Of a stretch of 64,000 bases of DNA, positions 51,147-60,357 are shown piece by piece. The position numbers and the translations under genes were made by a program. A model generated the notes under the pieces. That model saw only the letters and a list, made by a program, of their open reading frames with translations, made no database searches and was not told the origin of the DNA. The DNA is from Planctomycetota bacterium (GTDB lineage: Bacteria; Planctomycetota; UBA8742; UBA2392), in the NCBI GenBank assembly GCA_016712285.1, contig JADJRK010000001.1, positions 1,612,001 to 1,676,000 of the forward strand, read 5' to 3'. Each line of letters begins with the position of its first letter. Positions within the stretch are counted from its first letter, which is position 1.

Positions 51147-53603
51147 TCAGTCATGTTGAACCTTCCTGCTGCGCCGGAATTCCAGCAGTGTCGGCACTAC
51201 GAACAGCGTCAGCAGCAGCGCTGAGGTTACGCCCAGCGCCGTGGTTATGCCAACGCTGAACAGCGCCGGGTGATTGGCCAGCGCAAGGCTGCCGAAACCG
51301 AACAACGTTGTCAGCGCGGCCACCAGCACGCCTGCACCCGCATGCTGAAGCCGCCGCGCCGCTTGCTCGGGGCCCGTGCTGCCGCGCCACGTCTGCACAA
51401 GAAATATTCCGTAATCGATGCCCAGCCCCGCGATGAACACCGTCACCAGCGTATTGATGATGTTGAACTTGATCCCGAACAGCCCCATCAGCCCCAGAGT
51501 CCAGACCATGCCGCCGGCCACGGGCACAAGCGCAATGCCAACCTCACGCGCGCTGCCGAAGGTAAGAACCAGAACGACGATCACCAGCAGCAGCGACAAC
51601 CCGCCCATCAGCAGCAGGTCCGACTGGATAAAGCCCACCATGCGCGCCACAAACCCCGCCTTGTTCAGCACGATCGCCGATGGCGTGGCTGCGCGCAGTT
51701 CGCCCATACTGGACGGGTCAAGGGTCGCCGTCGCGCCTACCGAGACGCCATCATCACTCTCGCTCAGGTAACTGGCCAGCAGCGCCCACACCGGCTTGCC
51801 GCGCAGGTCCGACGGGTCTAGCTGGGCGGGCGGCGTCGCCATGCGAATGCCGGCGAACAGCTCGCCAAAGCGGGCCTCGATCTGCTCTTCGCTGAAGCCC
51901 AACTCTGTGCCGGTGTCCGGCCGCACCGCACGCGCCTGCGCCATCGCGCGTTTAAGTGCGACGATGCGCTGTTCGCTCCAGAATCGCTGCCAGTGCTCAA
52001 GGTGCTGCTGCTGCGTCACTCGCGCCGGCAACACCCAGGCCAGCCCCTCAAACTTCGCCGACAGCCGCTGTAACGCCGCTGAGTTCAAGTCGTTCTCGCG
52101 CAGCGCCGCCTGCATGTCGTCGCCGCTGCTGACAACGAGCGTGCGGCTGAGCGTGTCCTGGCCGAACGCCTGCTGTACCGCAAGTTCTGATTCGCGCGTG
52201 GCATCGCTCTTGCCATCCAGGTTCATCACGTCGCCGTCGAAACCCACCAGCGGCAGGCACGCGCCCAGGCCCAGCGTCGCTGCCAGTGCTGCCACCAGCA
52301 GCGGCACCCGCAACCTACGCCGCCCTGCGTTCAGCCGCCCCAGCAAGTTGGACAGCCCCTGCGCCGACACCGACTTCGGCCCCGCAACTCGCAATAGCTG
52401 CGGGCCAGCCAGAAGCGCGAACACCAGCGCACCGGCAATGCCGGCCATCGCCATCTCGGACAACTGGTGTAATCCGTCAAAGCTGGAACAGCGCAGCATC
52501 AGGATTGCCGCCACCGTCGTCAGCGCCGCCACAAAGGCGGGCCGCCCGACATGGGAAACTGCCAGCTGCGCGCGCTGCGGCCTCTCTCCGGGCTCGCTGC
52601 CGTACGTCGTGACCAGGTGAATGCCATAGTCCACGGCAATCCCCAGCAGCACAGCCGAAAAGCCAACCGTGATGGCGCTGAGTTCACCGTGCAGCCAGCC
52701 CTGCAGCCCCAGCGCGACAATGAACCCGAATCCCACGCTCAGCAGCGGCAGCAGGATCGGGGTCAGGCTGCGAAACACGATCAGGAACAGCAGCACAATC
52801 GCGATCAGGCTGGTCGCAACCGTGAGGTGCATGTCATTGCGCAACACCACGGCGTTGTCCACGCTGCTGCGGTGGGCGCCGATCACGTGGGTCGTGACGC
52901 CTGTCGGTAGCGCGGCCTGCAACGCGTCCATGAATTCGCGCCCATGGCCGGTGTCACTGGATGGAAAGTCGGCCTCAACAAACAGCACAGCAAAACGACC
53001 GTCACTGCTTAGAATGCGGCCCACACCGTCGGTCTTGCCGCGAAACCCGCCGTTGAGGTGCTCAAAGCGTTGGAACACCAGTTCATCAAACCCGAACGGG
53101 TCGCGGCGAAACGTGCTGACGACGCTGATGCCTTCTTTGCCGGCTTGCTCGTCCAGGAAATCCTGCAACCGCGCGGCAAAGAACTCGCGCGTGAGGCGCG
53201 GCTCAAGCTCGGCGCGAAAGGCCTCGTCAAACAGCAGCGGCGCCTTGCCCGAATACAGGTTGAAAATGTCCTCGCGCGTCGCCCGGTCAACGCGCGAGAC
53301 CACGCCTTTGACGCCATCGAGCTTGCGCAGGTTGGCGTCGGCTTCATCGACCGCAGACGCAAGCGCAGCCGGGTCGTCGCTTTCCAGGGCGATCACGATG
53401 CGCTCAAGGCCGCGGTAGCGCTCAAGGGCAATGCGCGTTTCGGCCACGCGAGGCTCGTCAGCCGGCAGCAGCGCAAAAATGTCCTCGGCGAAGTTCACCT
53501 GCACCGCGCCGCCTACGGACAACCCGAGCACGACCAGCAGAAATGCAGGCAGCACGGCTTTGCGCCGTGCCAGGAAAAGGAAGCTGCGTTCAAATGGCCC
53601 CAT
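51147..53603 (-). CDS. MMPL/RND-family exporter
   Basis: An 818-residue membrane protein in two homologous halves, each with one helix, a large periplasmic domain and a five-helix bundle. The second bundles contain AITVGFSAVLLGIAVDYGIHLVT and FNIINTLVTVFIAGLGIDYGIFLVQTW, the MMPL-type proton-relay helices with Asp. MMPL transporters export lipids or polyketides, and aryl-polyene clusters contain one. The ATG at 53603 is used; TTG at 53663 is an alternative. The stop overlaps the lipoprotein frame. Confidence 0.9.
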   Translation of the reverse strand: MGPFERSFLFLARRKAVLPAFLLVVLGLSVGGAVQVNFAEDIFALLPADEPRVAETRIALERYRGLERIVIALESDDPAALASAVDEADANLRKLDGVKGVVSRVDRATREDIFNLYSGKAPLLFDEAFRAELEPRLTREFFAARLQDFLDEQAGKEGISVVSTFRRDPFGFDELVFQRFEHLNGGFRGKTDGVGRILSSDGRFAVLFVEADFPSSDTGHGREFMDALQAALPTGVTTHVIGAHRSSVDNAVVLRNDMHLTVATSLIAIVLLFLIVFRSLTPILLPLLSVGFGFIVALGLQGWLHGELSAITVGFSAVLLGIAVDYGIHLVTTYGSEPGERPQRAQLAVSHVGRPAFVAALTTVAAILMLRCSSFDGLHQLSEMAMAGIAGALVFALLAGPQLLRVAGPKSVSAQGLSNLLGRLNAGRRRLRVPLLVAALAATLGLGACLPLVGFDGDVMNLDGKSDATRESELAVQQAFGQDTLSRTLVVSSGDDMQAALRENDLNSAALQRLSAKFEGLAWVLPARVTQQQHLEHWQRFWSEQRIVALKRAMAQARAVRPDTGTELGFSEEQIEARFGELFAGIRMATPPAQLDPSDLRGKPVWALLASYLSESDDGVSVGATATLDPSSMGELRAATPSAIVLNKAGFVARMVGFIQSDLLLMGGLSLLLVIVVLVLTFGSAREVGIALVPVAGGMVWTLGLMGLFGIKFNIINTLVTVFIAGLGIDYGIFLVQTWRGSTGPEQAARRLQHAGAGVLVAALTTLFGFGSLALANHPALFSVGITTALGVTSALLLTLFVVPTLLEFRRSRKVQHD

Positions 53604-53666
53604 CGCGGTGTTGTCGAGAAGACGGCAGAATCTAGTCGGAAGTGCGGCCGGCAGTAGTGCCAAATT

Positions 53667-55193
53667 TCAGGCAGGCAGGTCGGTCGTTGAGCGCACTTCT
53701 CGAATCAGCGCGTCCGTCCCCAGCATGGTGCCCGCCACGGCAAAACCCGTGACGCACGCGCCCAGGATGCCGGGAGCCCCGGTGCCCGCGCCGGTCACGT
53801 ACAGGCCGGCATAGCGCGTACGGCGCCGCACGCCGTTGCGCCCCTGTGCGGCAAGGCCCGGCTGCAGGCCGTAGATGCCGCCACCGGGGTAGCGAGCATA
53901 GTCACGAATCGTGAGTGGTGTGGCGGCATCAACAACTTGCAGCTTCAGGCCGGGCATGCGTTGCCGTACCGTTGACATGATGTTGTCGGTCAATTGCTGT
54001 TTCAGCGCGCGATAGTCGGCGTCGCGGCGCGGTGTGCGCGTGCCCTGCCAGCGCTCGAACCACTCCATGCGCGCAGCACCCATCGCGCTGAACAACTGCG
54101 GGCTTGTGGGCGGCAGGTTGACCACGACGTCGGCTGGGCCCTGCAGAGGCGGGTCATAGAAGCAATCCGGGTCGTCGTCGCGCAACAGATAGTGGTTGCT
54201 GCCGGCGTACGTACCCAGGTCGCCCTCGGCCACGCCGTACACGCAGAACAAGCCGACGCACTCGGGCGCCGCCTTGAGCCGCTCACGCAGGGCACCGCGC
54301 CAGGCGTCGGGCGGCATCAGCCCCTGCGCGGCACGCGGGTGCATCGCCAGAATGACTTCGGGGGCATGAATCACCGCTCCATCCTGCAGCTCTACCCCGA
54401 TCACGCGATCGCCCTCAACAAGAACCCGCGCCGCTGGCGCCCGGGTGCGCAACTCACCACCCAGGTCGCGCAGCCGCTCAAGCAGCGCATTCGTGATCGC
54501 GTCGCCGCCACCGACAACATAGTGCGGCCCCTGCACCGCGCTGCCGACGACCGGCGCGTGAATGGCCAGCGGCGCGGCATTGCTCGGCGCGCCGTACAGC
54601 GAGGACTGTGCCAGTAGCAGCGAGCGCAACCGCGGGCTGGCGCCAACGCTGCGCAGGTACTCACCGATGCTGATTTCGTACAAGCTGCGGTCGTAGGCGC
54701 CGTCGGCCTCGGGGGCCAGCGCGTGCCAGTTCAGGGAGGCTTCCACCTGCTGCATGCGGGCGACGCAGGTTGCCACGGTTGCGGCCTCGCCAGGGCACTC
54801 ACGGGCGAGGGCACGACCGACGGCATCCCAACCCACGGGCACGCAGAAGTCGCCCCCCGGCAACGAGATTCGGTCAAAGCACTCGCGATTCATCGCCCGG
54901 GTCGGGACTTCCACGCCAAGGTAGCGGAACAGTCGCCACATCAACTGCCCGGCAGAGAGCGAGCCGACGTAGTGCACGCCCGTGTCGAACCGGCACAACG
55001 CGCCGTCCGGCGCCCGCCGCTGAAACATCTGCATGCAGCCGCCGGGCACATTGTGGGCCTCAAGCACGAGCGGCCGTCGCCCATGCCTGGCCAGCACAAT
55101 GGCCGCGGACAGGCCGCTGATACCGGAACCGACGATGATCGTGGTGGGTACCCTGTGACGCGCGGTGTCGGGTGCCGGCGGGGTCGCTTCCAA
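53667..55193 (-). CDS. FAD-dependent oxidoreductase, phytoene desaturase/CrtISO-like
   Basis: A 508-residue flavoprotein. The FAD-binding motif is TIIVGSGISGLSAAIVLARHG (about 17-37) followed by LVLEAHNVPGGCMQMFQR. The C-terminus GLYVTGAGTGAPGILGACVTGFAVAGTMLG is the second FAD contact typical of carotenoid isomerase/desaturase-like enzymes. In this context it may desaturate or isomerise a polyene acyl chain; that is inference. The TTG start at 55193 has AGGAG 8 bases upstream, and this Shine-Dalgarno overlaps the stop of the ketosynthase gene, so translation is coupled. Confidence 0.85.
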   Translation of the reverse strand: MEATPPAPDTARHRVPTTIIVGSGISGLSAAIVLARHGRRPLVLEAHNVPGGCMQMFQRRAPDGALCRFDTGVHYVGSLSAGQLMWRLFRYLGVEVPTRAMNRECFDRISLPGGDFCVPVGWDAVGRALARECPGEAATVATCVARMQQVEASLNWHALAPEADGAYDRSLYEISIGEYLRSVGASPRLRSLLLAQSSLYGAPSNAAPLAIHAPVVGSAVQGPHYVVGGGDAITNALLERLRDLGGELRTRAPAARVLVEGDRVIGVELQDGAVIHAPEVILAMHPRAAQGLMPPDAWRGALRERLKAAPECVGLFCVYGVAEGDLGTYAGSNHYLLRDDDPDCFYDPPLQGPADVVVNLPPTSPQLFSAMGAARMEWFERWQGTRTPRRDADYRALKQQLTDNIMSTVRQRMPGLKLQVVDAATPLTIRDYARYPGGGIYGLQPGLAAQGRNGVRRRTRYAGLYVTGAGTGAPGILGACVTGFAVAGTMLGTDALIREVRSTTDLPA

Positions 55194-55206
55194 CGCTGCA
55201 CTCCTG

Positions 55207-56427
55207 CTAATCCAGCGACCGCATCACAATGCCGGCGTTTGTCCCGCCGAATCCGAAGCTGTTGACCAGCGCGTTGCGCAGCCGCCTCTCCAGCACCGTG
55301 GCCGAAATGCTGATTCGCGGCGCGTCATCTTCCTGTGCCTCGAAGTTGATGTTGGGCGAGATGAACCCGCCACGCATCATCAGCGCGGTGTACAGCACCT
55401 CTGAGGCGCCGCTCATCCAACATTCGTGGCCGGTCATGCTCTTGGTGCTGCTGACCGGCGTGTGTTCGCCGAACACTTCGCGAATCGCCCCGGCTTCCTT
55501 GGCGTCGCCGATCGGCGTGCTGGTGGCATGCGCATTGATGTAGTCAATGCTGGAGGCGTCAATGTTGGCGTTGTGCAACGCTCCCTGCATCGCGCGCCGC
55601 GCGCCATCGCCGCTTGGCAGCGTCAGGTGCTCACCATCGCTCGAAAATGCGTATCCCGTCACCTCGCATAGCGGCTTGCCGCCGCGGGCCTTGAGGTGGC
55701 TTTCGCTTTCAAGAATCACTGTGGCTGCGCCGCCACTGGGCACAAGGCCGTCGCGCGACCGGTCAAACGGGCGACTGGCGCGGGTGGGCTCATCAACACG
55801 CAGGCTGAACGTGCCCAGCGCGTCAAAACTGGCCATGCTCTCCCACGTGATCTCCTGCATGCCGCCGGTGATTACGACATCCTGCATGCCGGCTTTGATC
55901 AGCAGGTAGCCTTGGCCTACCGCGTGGGCGCCGCTGGCACAGGCGGCGGCCAATGTCCAGGCCGCGCCCTGCGTGCCGAGCAGCGTGTTCAGGTTCATCG
56001 TCGGGCTGCTGTTCATGGCCTGAAAGATGTATCCGCTGCCCAGCTGCTGCGTGGTGCGGTCGCGGCGCACGGCGTCGGCAATCTCGACGTTCGGCGCGCT
56101 GGTACTGTCGTTGCCGATGATCAGGCCCGTGCGCGGCGTGCGCAGGCGCGACGGCTGCAAGCCGGCGTGCTCAACGGCTTCCAGCACCGAAAACGCCTGC
56201 CACTGCGCGCTTTCGTGCATGGTCTTGCGCGCCTTGCGGTCAAGGCGCGCCTTGGGATCGAACCCACGGACCGCGCCGGTCAGCGGCGACCGAAAGCCGA
56301 GTTCTCGCCGCCGGTCATCGACCACGATGCCGCAATTGCCGGCGCGCAGCGACGCCTCAATCTCGGCCAGTGTGTTGCCCAGGCAGGAGATCGCGGCAAG
56401 GCCCGTGATGAAGACGCGTTCAGTCAT
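55207..56427 (-). CDS. Beta-ketoacyl-ACP synthase, catalytic triad intact
   Basis: A 406-residue ketosynthase of the FabF/FabB type. The nucleophile Cys is in LAAACASGAHAVG. The two His are in NAHATSTPIGDAKEAG and SSTKSMTGHECWMSGASE. It condenses malonyl-ACP with acyl substrates. The GHECW variant of the last motif differs from GHSLGAAG in FabF. It is transcribed with the oxidoreductase, exporter and lipoprotein, and 32 bases downstream of the ketoreductase. Confidence 0.93.
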   Translation of the reverse strand: MTERVFITGLAAISCLGNTLAEIEASLRAGNCGIVVDDRRRELGFRSPLTGAVRGFDPKARLDRKARKTMHESAQWQAFSVLEAVEHAGLQPSRLRTPRTGLIIGNDSTSAPNVEIADAVRRDRTTQQLGSGYIFQAMNSSPTMNLNTLLGTQGAAWTLAAACASGAHAVGQGYLLIKAGMQDVVITGGMQEITWESMASFDALGTFSLRVDEPTRASRPFDRSRDGLVPSGGAATVILESESHLKARGGKPLCEVTGYAFSSDGEHLTLPSGDGARRAMQGALHNANIDASSIDYINAHATSTPIGDAKEAGAIREVFGEHTPVSSTKSMTGHECWMSGASEVLYTALMMRGGFISPNINFEAQEDDAPRISISATVLERRLRNALVNSFGFGGTNAGIVMRSLD

Positions 56428-56459
56428 GTTCGGCGTTCGTCTTAGTCAGCGTGAGCAAC

Positions 56460-57185
56460 CTATATGTACATCCCGCCGTTTACACTCAGCACATGACCGG
56501 TGATGTAGCCCGCCTCGTCCGAAGCAAGAAACGCGACCGCCGCCGCAATCTCTTCGGGTCGGCCGAAGCGTTTCAGCGGGATCATCTTTTCAAGCTCGTC
56601 TTTCGGAAGCTCTTTCACCATGTCGGTCTGCACAAACCCCGGCGCGACGACGTTCACGGTGATGTTGCGGCTGGCAATTTCCTTGGCCAGTGCTTTGCAT
56701 GCGCCGATCAGCCCGGCTTTACTGGCCGAGTAGTTGACCTGCCCGGGATTGCCCGCTTCGCCGCTAAGGCTTGAAATCGCAATGATTCGCCCCGCGCGTT
56801 TGCGCAGCATCGGCCGCAGGCACGCCTTAGAGACGTGAAAGAACCCACCCAGGTTGGTGTTCAGAACCTCATTCCATTCGTTGGCCGACATCGTGGCCAT
56901 CAAGCCGTCGCGGGTGATGCCGGCGTTGCTGACGACTACGTCGGGGCCGCCTTCGGCTTCAATCAACGCTTCAAGCGCGCGAGTTGTGCCTTCGCCGTCG
57001 GCAACATTGAACTGGACGGGCAATGCGCTGCCGCCCGCCTGCTCTATCTGGGCGCAAAGGCCCTCGGCGGCACCTTTGCTGCCGGAATAGTTGGCCCAGA
57101 TGCGGTATCCGTCACGGGCAAGGCGCTCGGCAATCGCGCGGCCGATACCCCGTGACGCGCCTGTCACGAGCGCAATTTTGGACAA
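56460..57185 (-). CDS. fabG: 3-oxoacyl-ACP reductase (FabG-like)
   Basis: A 241-residue SDR with ALVTGASRGIGRAIAERL (NADPH motif), NAGITRD, Ser in IISSLSGEAGNPGQ-type segment IAISSLSGE, and YSASKAGL (YxxxK). It reduces the 3-oxo group on ACP. The start is TTG at 57185 (TTGTCCAAAATTGCG...) with CGGAGA 8 bases upstream, since the protein then begins at the first strand. The upstream open extension is non-homologous. It heads the minus-strand part of the cluster. The second ACP is divergent. Confidence 0.93.
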   Translation of the reverse strand: MSKIALVTGASRGIGRAIAERLARDGYRIWANYSGSKGAAEGLCAQIEQAGGSALPVQFNVADGEGTTRALEALIEAEGGPDVVVSNAGITRDGLMATMSANEWNEVLNTNLGGFFHVSKACLRPMLRKRAGRIIAISSLSGEAGNPGQVNYSASKAGLIGACKALAKEIASRNITVNVVAPGFVQTDMVKELPKDELEKMIPLKRFGRPEEIAAAVAFLASDEAGYITGHVLSVNGGMYI

Positions 57186-57207
57186 AGCCTGTCTCCGTTT
57201 CGGATGC

Positions 57208-57237
57208 TTTACAGTAAGCGTGAACGGTGCGTATATT
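57208..57237 (+). promoter_or_regulatory. Sigma-70-like promoter upstream of second ACP
   Basis: TTTACA (57208-57213), an 18-base spacer and TATATT (57232-57237) form a reasonable -35/-10 pair. It lies in the 113-base gap between the divergent fabG-like gene and the ACP gene and would drive the plus-strand genes. Confidence 0.5.
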
Positions 57238-57298
57238 AGCGCCTTCACCGCGCGCCAACAGGCCGCGATGCGTGGGGCCGAAGGGCAGGGTTTCGCCA

Positions 57299-57556
57299 GT
57301 GGATGCACTCGTAGACCAGATCAAGACACTGATCATTGATCACCTGAACCTTGAAGACGTGGATCCGGCGGGTGTGGACCCGCAAGCGCCGTTGTTTGGC
57401 GAGGGTCTGGGCCTGGACAGCGTGGACGCGCTTGAGCTGGTCATGCTCATGGAAACGACCTACGGCGCCAAGATCGGCAGCAGCGAAGTCGGCCGGCAGG
57501 CATTTGCCACGCTAAACTCGCTCGCGAACTTCGTTCACGAGCATCGCACCAAGTAG
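57299..57556 (+). CDS. Acyl carrier protein, second copy
   Basis: An 85-residue carrier protein with the attachment site GLGLDSVDALELVMLMETTYG (Ser about 41) and a final helix FATLNSLANFVHEHRTK. The GTG at 57299 has a purine-rich site about 9 bases upstream; an open extension upstream lacks fold character. The gene is 13 bases before the next ketosynthase, so it is in the plus-strand operon ACP, ketosynthase, GxxExxY, ketosynthase-like. Confidence 0.9.
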   Translation: MDALVDQIKTLIIDHLNLEDVDPAGVDPQAPLFGEGLGLDSVDALELVMLMETTYGAKIGSSEVGRQAFATLNSLANFVHEHRTK

Positions 57557-57568
57557 TCAAGCACACCC

Positions 57569-58786
57569 ATGGCTGCACAGGCGGCGCCCGTTGCTATCAC
57601 CGGCCTTGGCGTGATCGGCGCCACCGGTCGTGGTGTGGCTGCAATGGATGCCGCCTTGCAGCAGGGCCGCGACGGCGTGGGCCCCCTGACGTTGTGGCAA
57701 AGCCCGCTGGACTTTCCGGTCGGCGAGTATCGCGGCCCGCGACTCGAAGCCTACCTGCCGGCGCCCGAGCTGCTGCCCCGCATGTCGCGCTCTGACATGC
57801 TGGCACTGGTCGCATCCCACGAAGCATTGCAGCAGGCGGGTCTTGCGGCCCCGGCGCTGTCCAAGGCACGCGCGGGCGCGTACATGGGCCAAAGCGTGTG
57901 CGGCACGCTGACCAGCGAAGCCGTCTACATCGGCGCCAAAGAGAGTGCCGCAGCGGGCGACACCGGCAAGCGTTCGTATGCCGGCCTGCTGGTTCACGAG
58001 GGCGCGAACACGCTGGACTTGATGGCGAAGACTTTCGGCCTTCCCGGCCCGACGTTGAATTTCCTGACTGCGTGCAGCAGCGCCGCCAACGCGATCGGAC
58101 TAGCCGCCGAAGTCATACGCAGCGGCCGCAGCGAGGTGATGCTTGCAGGGGGCGCTGACAGCCTGAGCAACATTGTGTTTAACGGTTTTTGCAGCCTTAA
58201 GGTCGTGAGCCCGGACGGGCCGCGTCCCTTTGATCGCCAGCGGCAGGGCATGATGGTCGGCGAGGGCGCGGGCGTGCTGGTGTTGGAGAGCCTCGCGCAT
58301 GCAAAAGCCCGCGACGCCAACGTGCTGGCCCTGCTCACGGGCTATGGGCACTCCTGCGACGCGCACCACCTGACAGCACCGCACCCGCAAGGCCGCGGCG
58401 CCATTGAGGCCATGATCGGCGCGCTGGCGCAGGCCGGCTTGGGCGCGCCGGACATCGGGTACATCAATGCGCACGGAACGGCGACCCGTGACAACGACGA
58501 TGTCGAGGCCAAAGCTATCGCACACGTGTTCGGCGACCGCACGCCCGTCAGCAGCACCAAACGCTTTTTCGGCCACACGCTGGCAGCCGCCGGTGGCGTG
58601 GAGGCCGTGGTCTCGGTGCGTGCGCTGCAACTGGGCGAACTGCCGCAGAACCTGGGAACGCAAGACCCGGAGCCGGGGATCGACCTGGTGGTGCAGCCGA
58701 GACAGACGGCAGTCACGCACGTGCTGTCGAACAGTTTCGGGTTCGGCGGCAACAACGCTGCACTGATATTCAGCAGGAGCGAATGA
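57569..58786 (+). CDS. Beta-ketoacyl-ACP synthase, second copy
   Basis: A 405-residue ketosynthase. Active-site Cys is in FLTACSSAANAIG. The His residues are in NAHGTATRDNDDVEAKA and SSTKRFFGHTLAAAGGVEA. The pattern is closer to ketosynthases of aryl-polyene clusters than to housekeeping FabF. The stop overlaps the start of the next gene (ATGATG) with AGGAG just before, so expression is coupled. The chain-length-factor-like protein at 59190 may be its partner. Confidence 0.92.
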   Translation: MAAQAAPVAITGLGVIGATGRGVAAMDAALQQGRDGVGPLTLWQSPLDFPVGEYRGPRLEAYLPAPELLPRMSRSDMLALVASHEALQQAGLAAPALSKARAGAYMGQSVCGTLTSEAVYIGAKESAAAGDTGKRSYAGLLVHEGANTLDLMAKTFGLPGPTLNFLTACSSAANAIGLAAEVIRSGRSEVMLAGGADSLSNIVFNGFCSLKVVSPDGPRPFDRQRQGMMVGEGAGVLVLESLAHAKARDANVLALLTGYGHSCDAHHLTAPHPQGRGAIEAMIGALAQAGLGAPDIGYINAHGTATRDNDDVEAKAIAHVFGDRTPVSSTKRFFGHTLAAAGGVEAVVSVRALQLGELPQNLGTQDPEPGIDLVVQPRQTAVTHVLSNSFGFGGNNAALIFSRSE

Positions 58787-59190
58787 TGGACCCACAGCGC
58801 AAGCTTGAACTGGACCAGATCTATGAAGCCGTGTTCATGGCCGCCGACCAGGTGCATGCGGCCCTGGGGCGCGGTCTTGAGCCCGAGCTGTACCTGCAAT
58901 GCGTTACCCATGAACTTGGCCTGATGAAGGTCACGGTGCAGCGGAACATTGCGGTTCCGGTACTGTACCGGGAGCTGCGCATTGAAAAGGGCACGCTGTT
59001 GCCGCTGGTGGTCAATGGCCTGGCAGTTGTGAACGCACGCAGCGAGCCATCATTGACTGCCGAGCACGACATGGCGATCCAGGCACAGTTGCGCGTCAGC
59101 GGCTTGCCGATGGGAATTCTGCTGGGTTTCGGCACGCCATCGATCCGGGGCGGTATGCGTAGGGTCATGAACCCTGCACCACGAGTGTAA
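58783..59190 (+). CDS. GxxExxY-family protein lacking nuclease residues
   Basis: A 135-residue protein similar to the GxxExxY family of PD-(D/E)XK-fold proteins: VHAALGRGLEPELYLQCVTHELG, then VQRNIAVPVLYRELRI, then QAQLRVSGLPMGILLGFGTPSIRGGMRRVM. In canonical members the core carries an Asp and an E-x-K. Here these positions read Pro74 and Asn84-x-Arg86, and the eponymous Glu is shifted, so nuclease activity is unlikely. It is tightly embedded between two ketosynthase genes: overlapping starts and stops on both sides. A structural or protein-binding role in the synthase is possible. Confidence 0.7.
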   Translation: MMDPQRKLELDQIYEAVFMAADQVHAALGRGLEPELYLQCVTHELGLMKVTVQRNIAVPVLYRELRIEKGTLLPLVVNGLAVVNARSEPSLTAEHDMAIQAQLRVSGLPMGILLGFGTPSIRGGMRRVMNPAPRV

Positions 59191-60296
59191 TGATGGGCGT
59201 GATTGTCACAGGCATCGGCGTTGTCAGTTCGCTCGGCGCGAACCCGCAGGCGTTTCGGCGCGCGCTGCTTGCTGCGGAATGCCCGTGCCGGCCCCACCCG
59301 TTTCGCCGCCTTGACGGCAGCGTGGTCACCGCGCCCGCGTACATCGCCCAGCCAGCCGACGCCGCGGGCCTGATTGAGCCCAAGAAACTTCGCCGCATGT
59401 TCCGCTTGGCGCGCATGAGTGCTGTAGCAGCCCGCCAGGCGCTGCAGCAAGCCGGGCTTGACCCGGCCGGCATGGACCCGTCCAAGCTCGGCGTGGTGTT
59501 CGGCACCAGCATGGGTGCACTTGAGGTGACCCAGAAGTTTGTGGACTCGTGGCTTGAGCAGGGTGCCCAACACGCGTCGCCCCTGCAATTCATGAACAGT
59601 GTGCACGGCATTCTGGCAAGCCAGGTGGCGCTGGACATCAACGCCACGGGCGTGAACCTGACCACGGCGCAGCGCGACATCTGTTTCGAGGCAGCACTCG
59701 ACACCGCGTGCAGCCTGCTGGAGCAGCAGCGCGCAGACGTGATCGTGGTCGGCGGCGCCGACGAGCTGACCGATCTGCTGCACGAATGCGGATCGCGGCT
59801 GCACCAGTTCACACTTGACCTGGCCCACCGCGGCATCGACCCCGGCGGCAGACGAGGCGCAGTCATACCCGGTGACGGGGCTGCCGTGGCCGTGCTTGAG
59901 CGCGATGACTCGCCGCGAGTGGCCCTGGCGCGTGTCGAGCGCACAGCCATCGGCCGCCATGACGTCGGCGACGAAGTGGTGTCGCTGGCCATGAAGTCTG
60001 TGGGCACGATTGACCTGGTCACCACCGCGCGAGACGGCAGCAGCCGATCGGCAGTTGCCTACAAGCGCGCGCAGTATGCGGTACCGTCGGTGAGCCACCT
60101 GGGCAACTTCGGGCAGTATCCAAGCGCCGGCGCGCAGCAGTTTGCAGCAAACGTGCTGATGCTGCACCACAGCGAAGGTTACGCTCCTCTGGTAGATAGC
60201 CGCCCGGGGCCCGTGCCGGATGTTCCGAAGCGGATCCTGCACGATGCGCGCAGCGTCAGTGGCAACCACGCGGCGTACGTGCTGTCGCGGGCGTAA
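59190..60296 (+). CDS. Ketosynthase-like protein without active-site Cys (chain-length-factor-like)
   Basis: A 368-residue thiolase-fold protein. The N-terminus VTGIGVVSSLGANPQAF and the strands around ADVIVVGGADELTD identify the ketosynthase fold. Where active ketosynthases have TACxSG, this sequence reads AQRDICFEAA, so the Cys is replaced (Asp by my alignment). The His-containing loop of the C-terminus becomes SHLGNFGQYPSAGAQQF. This matches chain-length factors, which form heterodimers with active ketosynthases. Its start overlaps the previous stop (TAATG). Confidence 0.82.
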   Translation: MMGVIVTGIGVVSSLGANPQAFRRALLAAECPCRPHPFRRLDGSVVTAPAYIAQPADAAGLIEPKKLRRMFRLARMSAVAARQALQQAGLDPAGMDPSKLGVVFGTSMGALEVTQKFVDSWLEQGAQHASPLQFMNSVHGILASQVALDINATGVNLTTAQRDICFEAALDTACSLLEQQRADVIVVGGADELTDLLHECGSRLHQFTLDLAHRGIDPGGRRGAVIPGDGAAVAVLERDDSPRVALARVERTAIGRHDVGDEVVSLAMKSVGTIDLVTTARDGSSRSAVAYKRAQYAVPSVSHLGNFGQYPSAGAQQFAANVLMLHHSEGYAPLVDSRPGPVPDVPKRILHDARSVSGNHAAYVLSRA

Positions 60297-60357
60297 GCTG
60301 AAGCGCCAACATTGGTCTGGCAAAGTCGCCGCGCGAGTAGTTGATTGTTACCCGCAA

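Noticed and set aside
58821..60323. Long antisense open frame opposite the ketosynthase-like gene
   Set aside because: High GC content leaves long open frames opposite real genes. This one has no ribosome-binding site and no recognisable domain, while the plus strand carries a clear ketosynthase fold.
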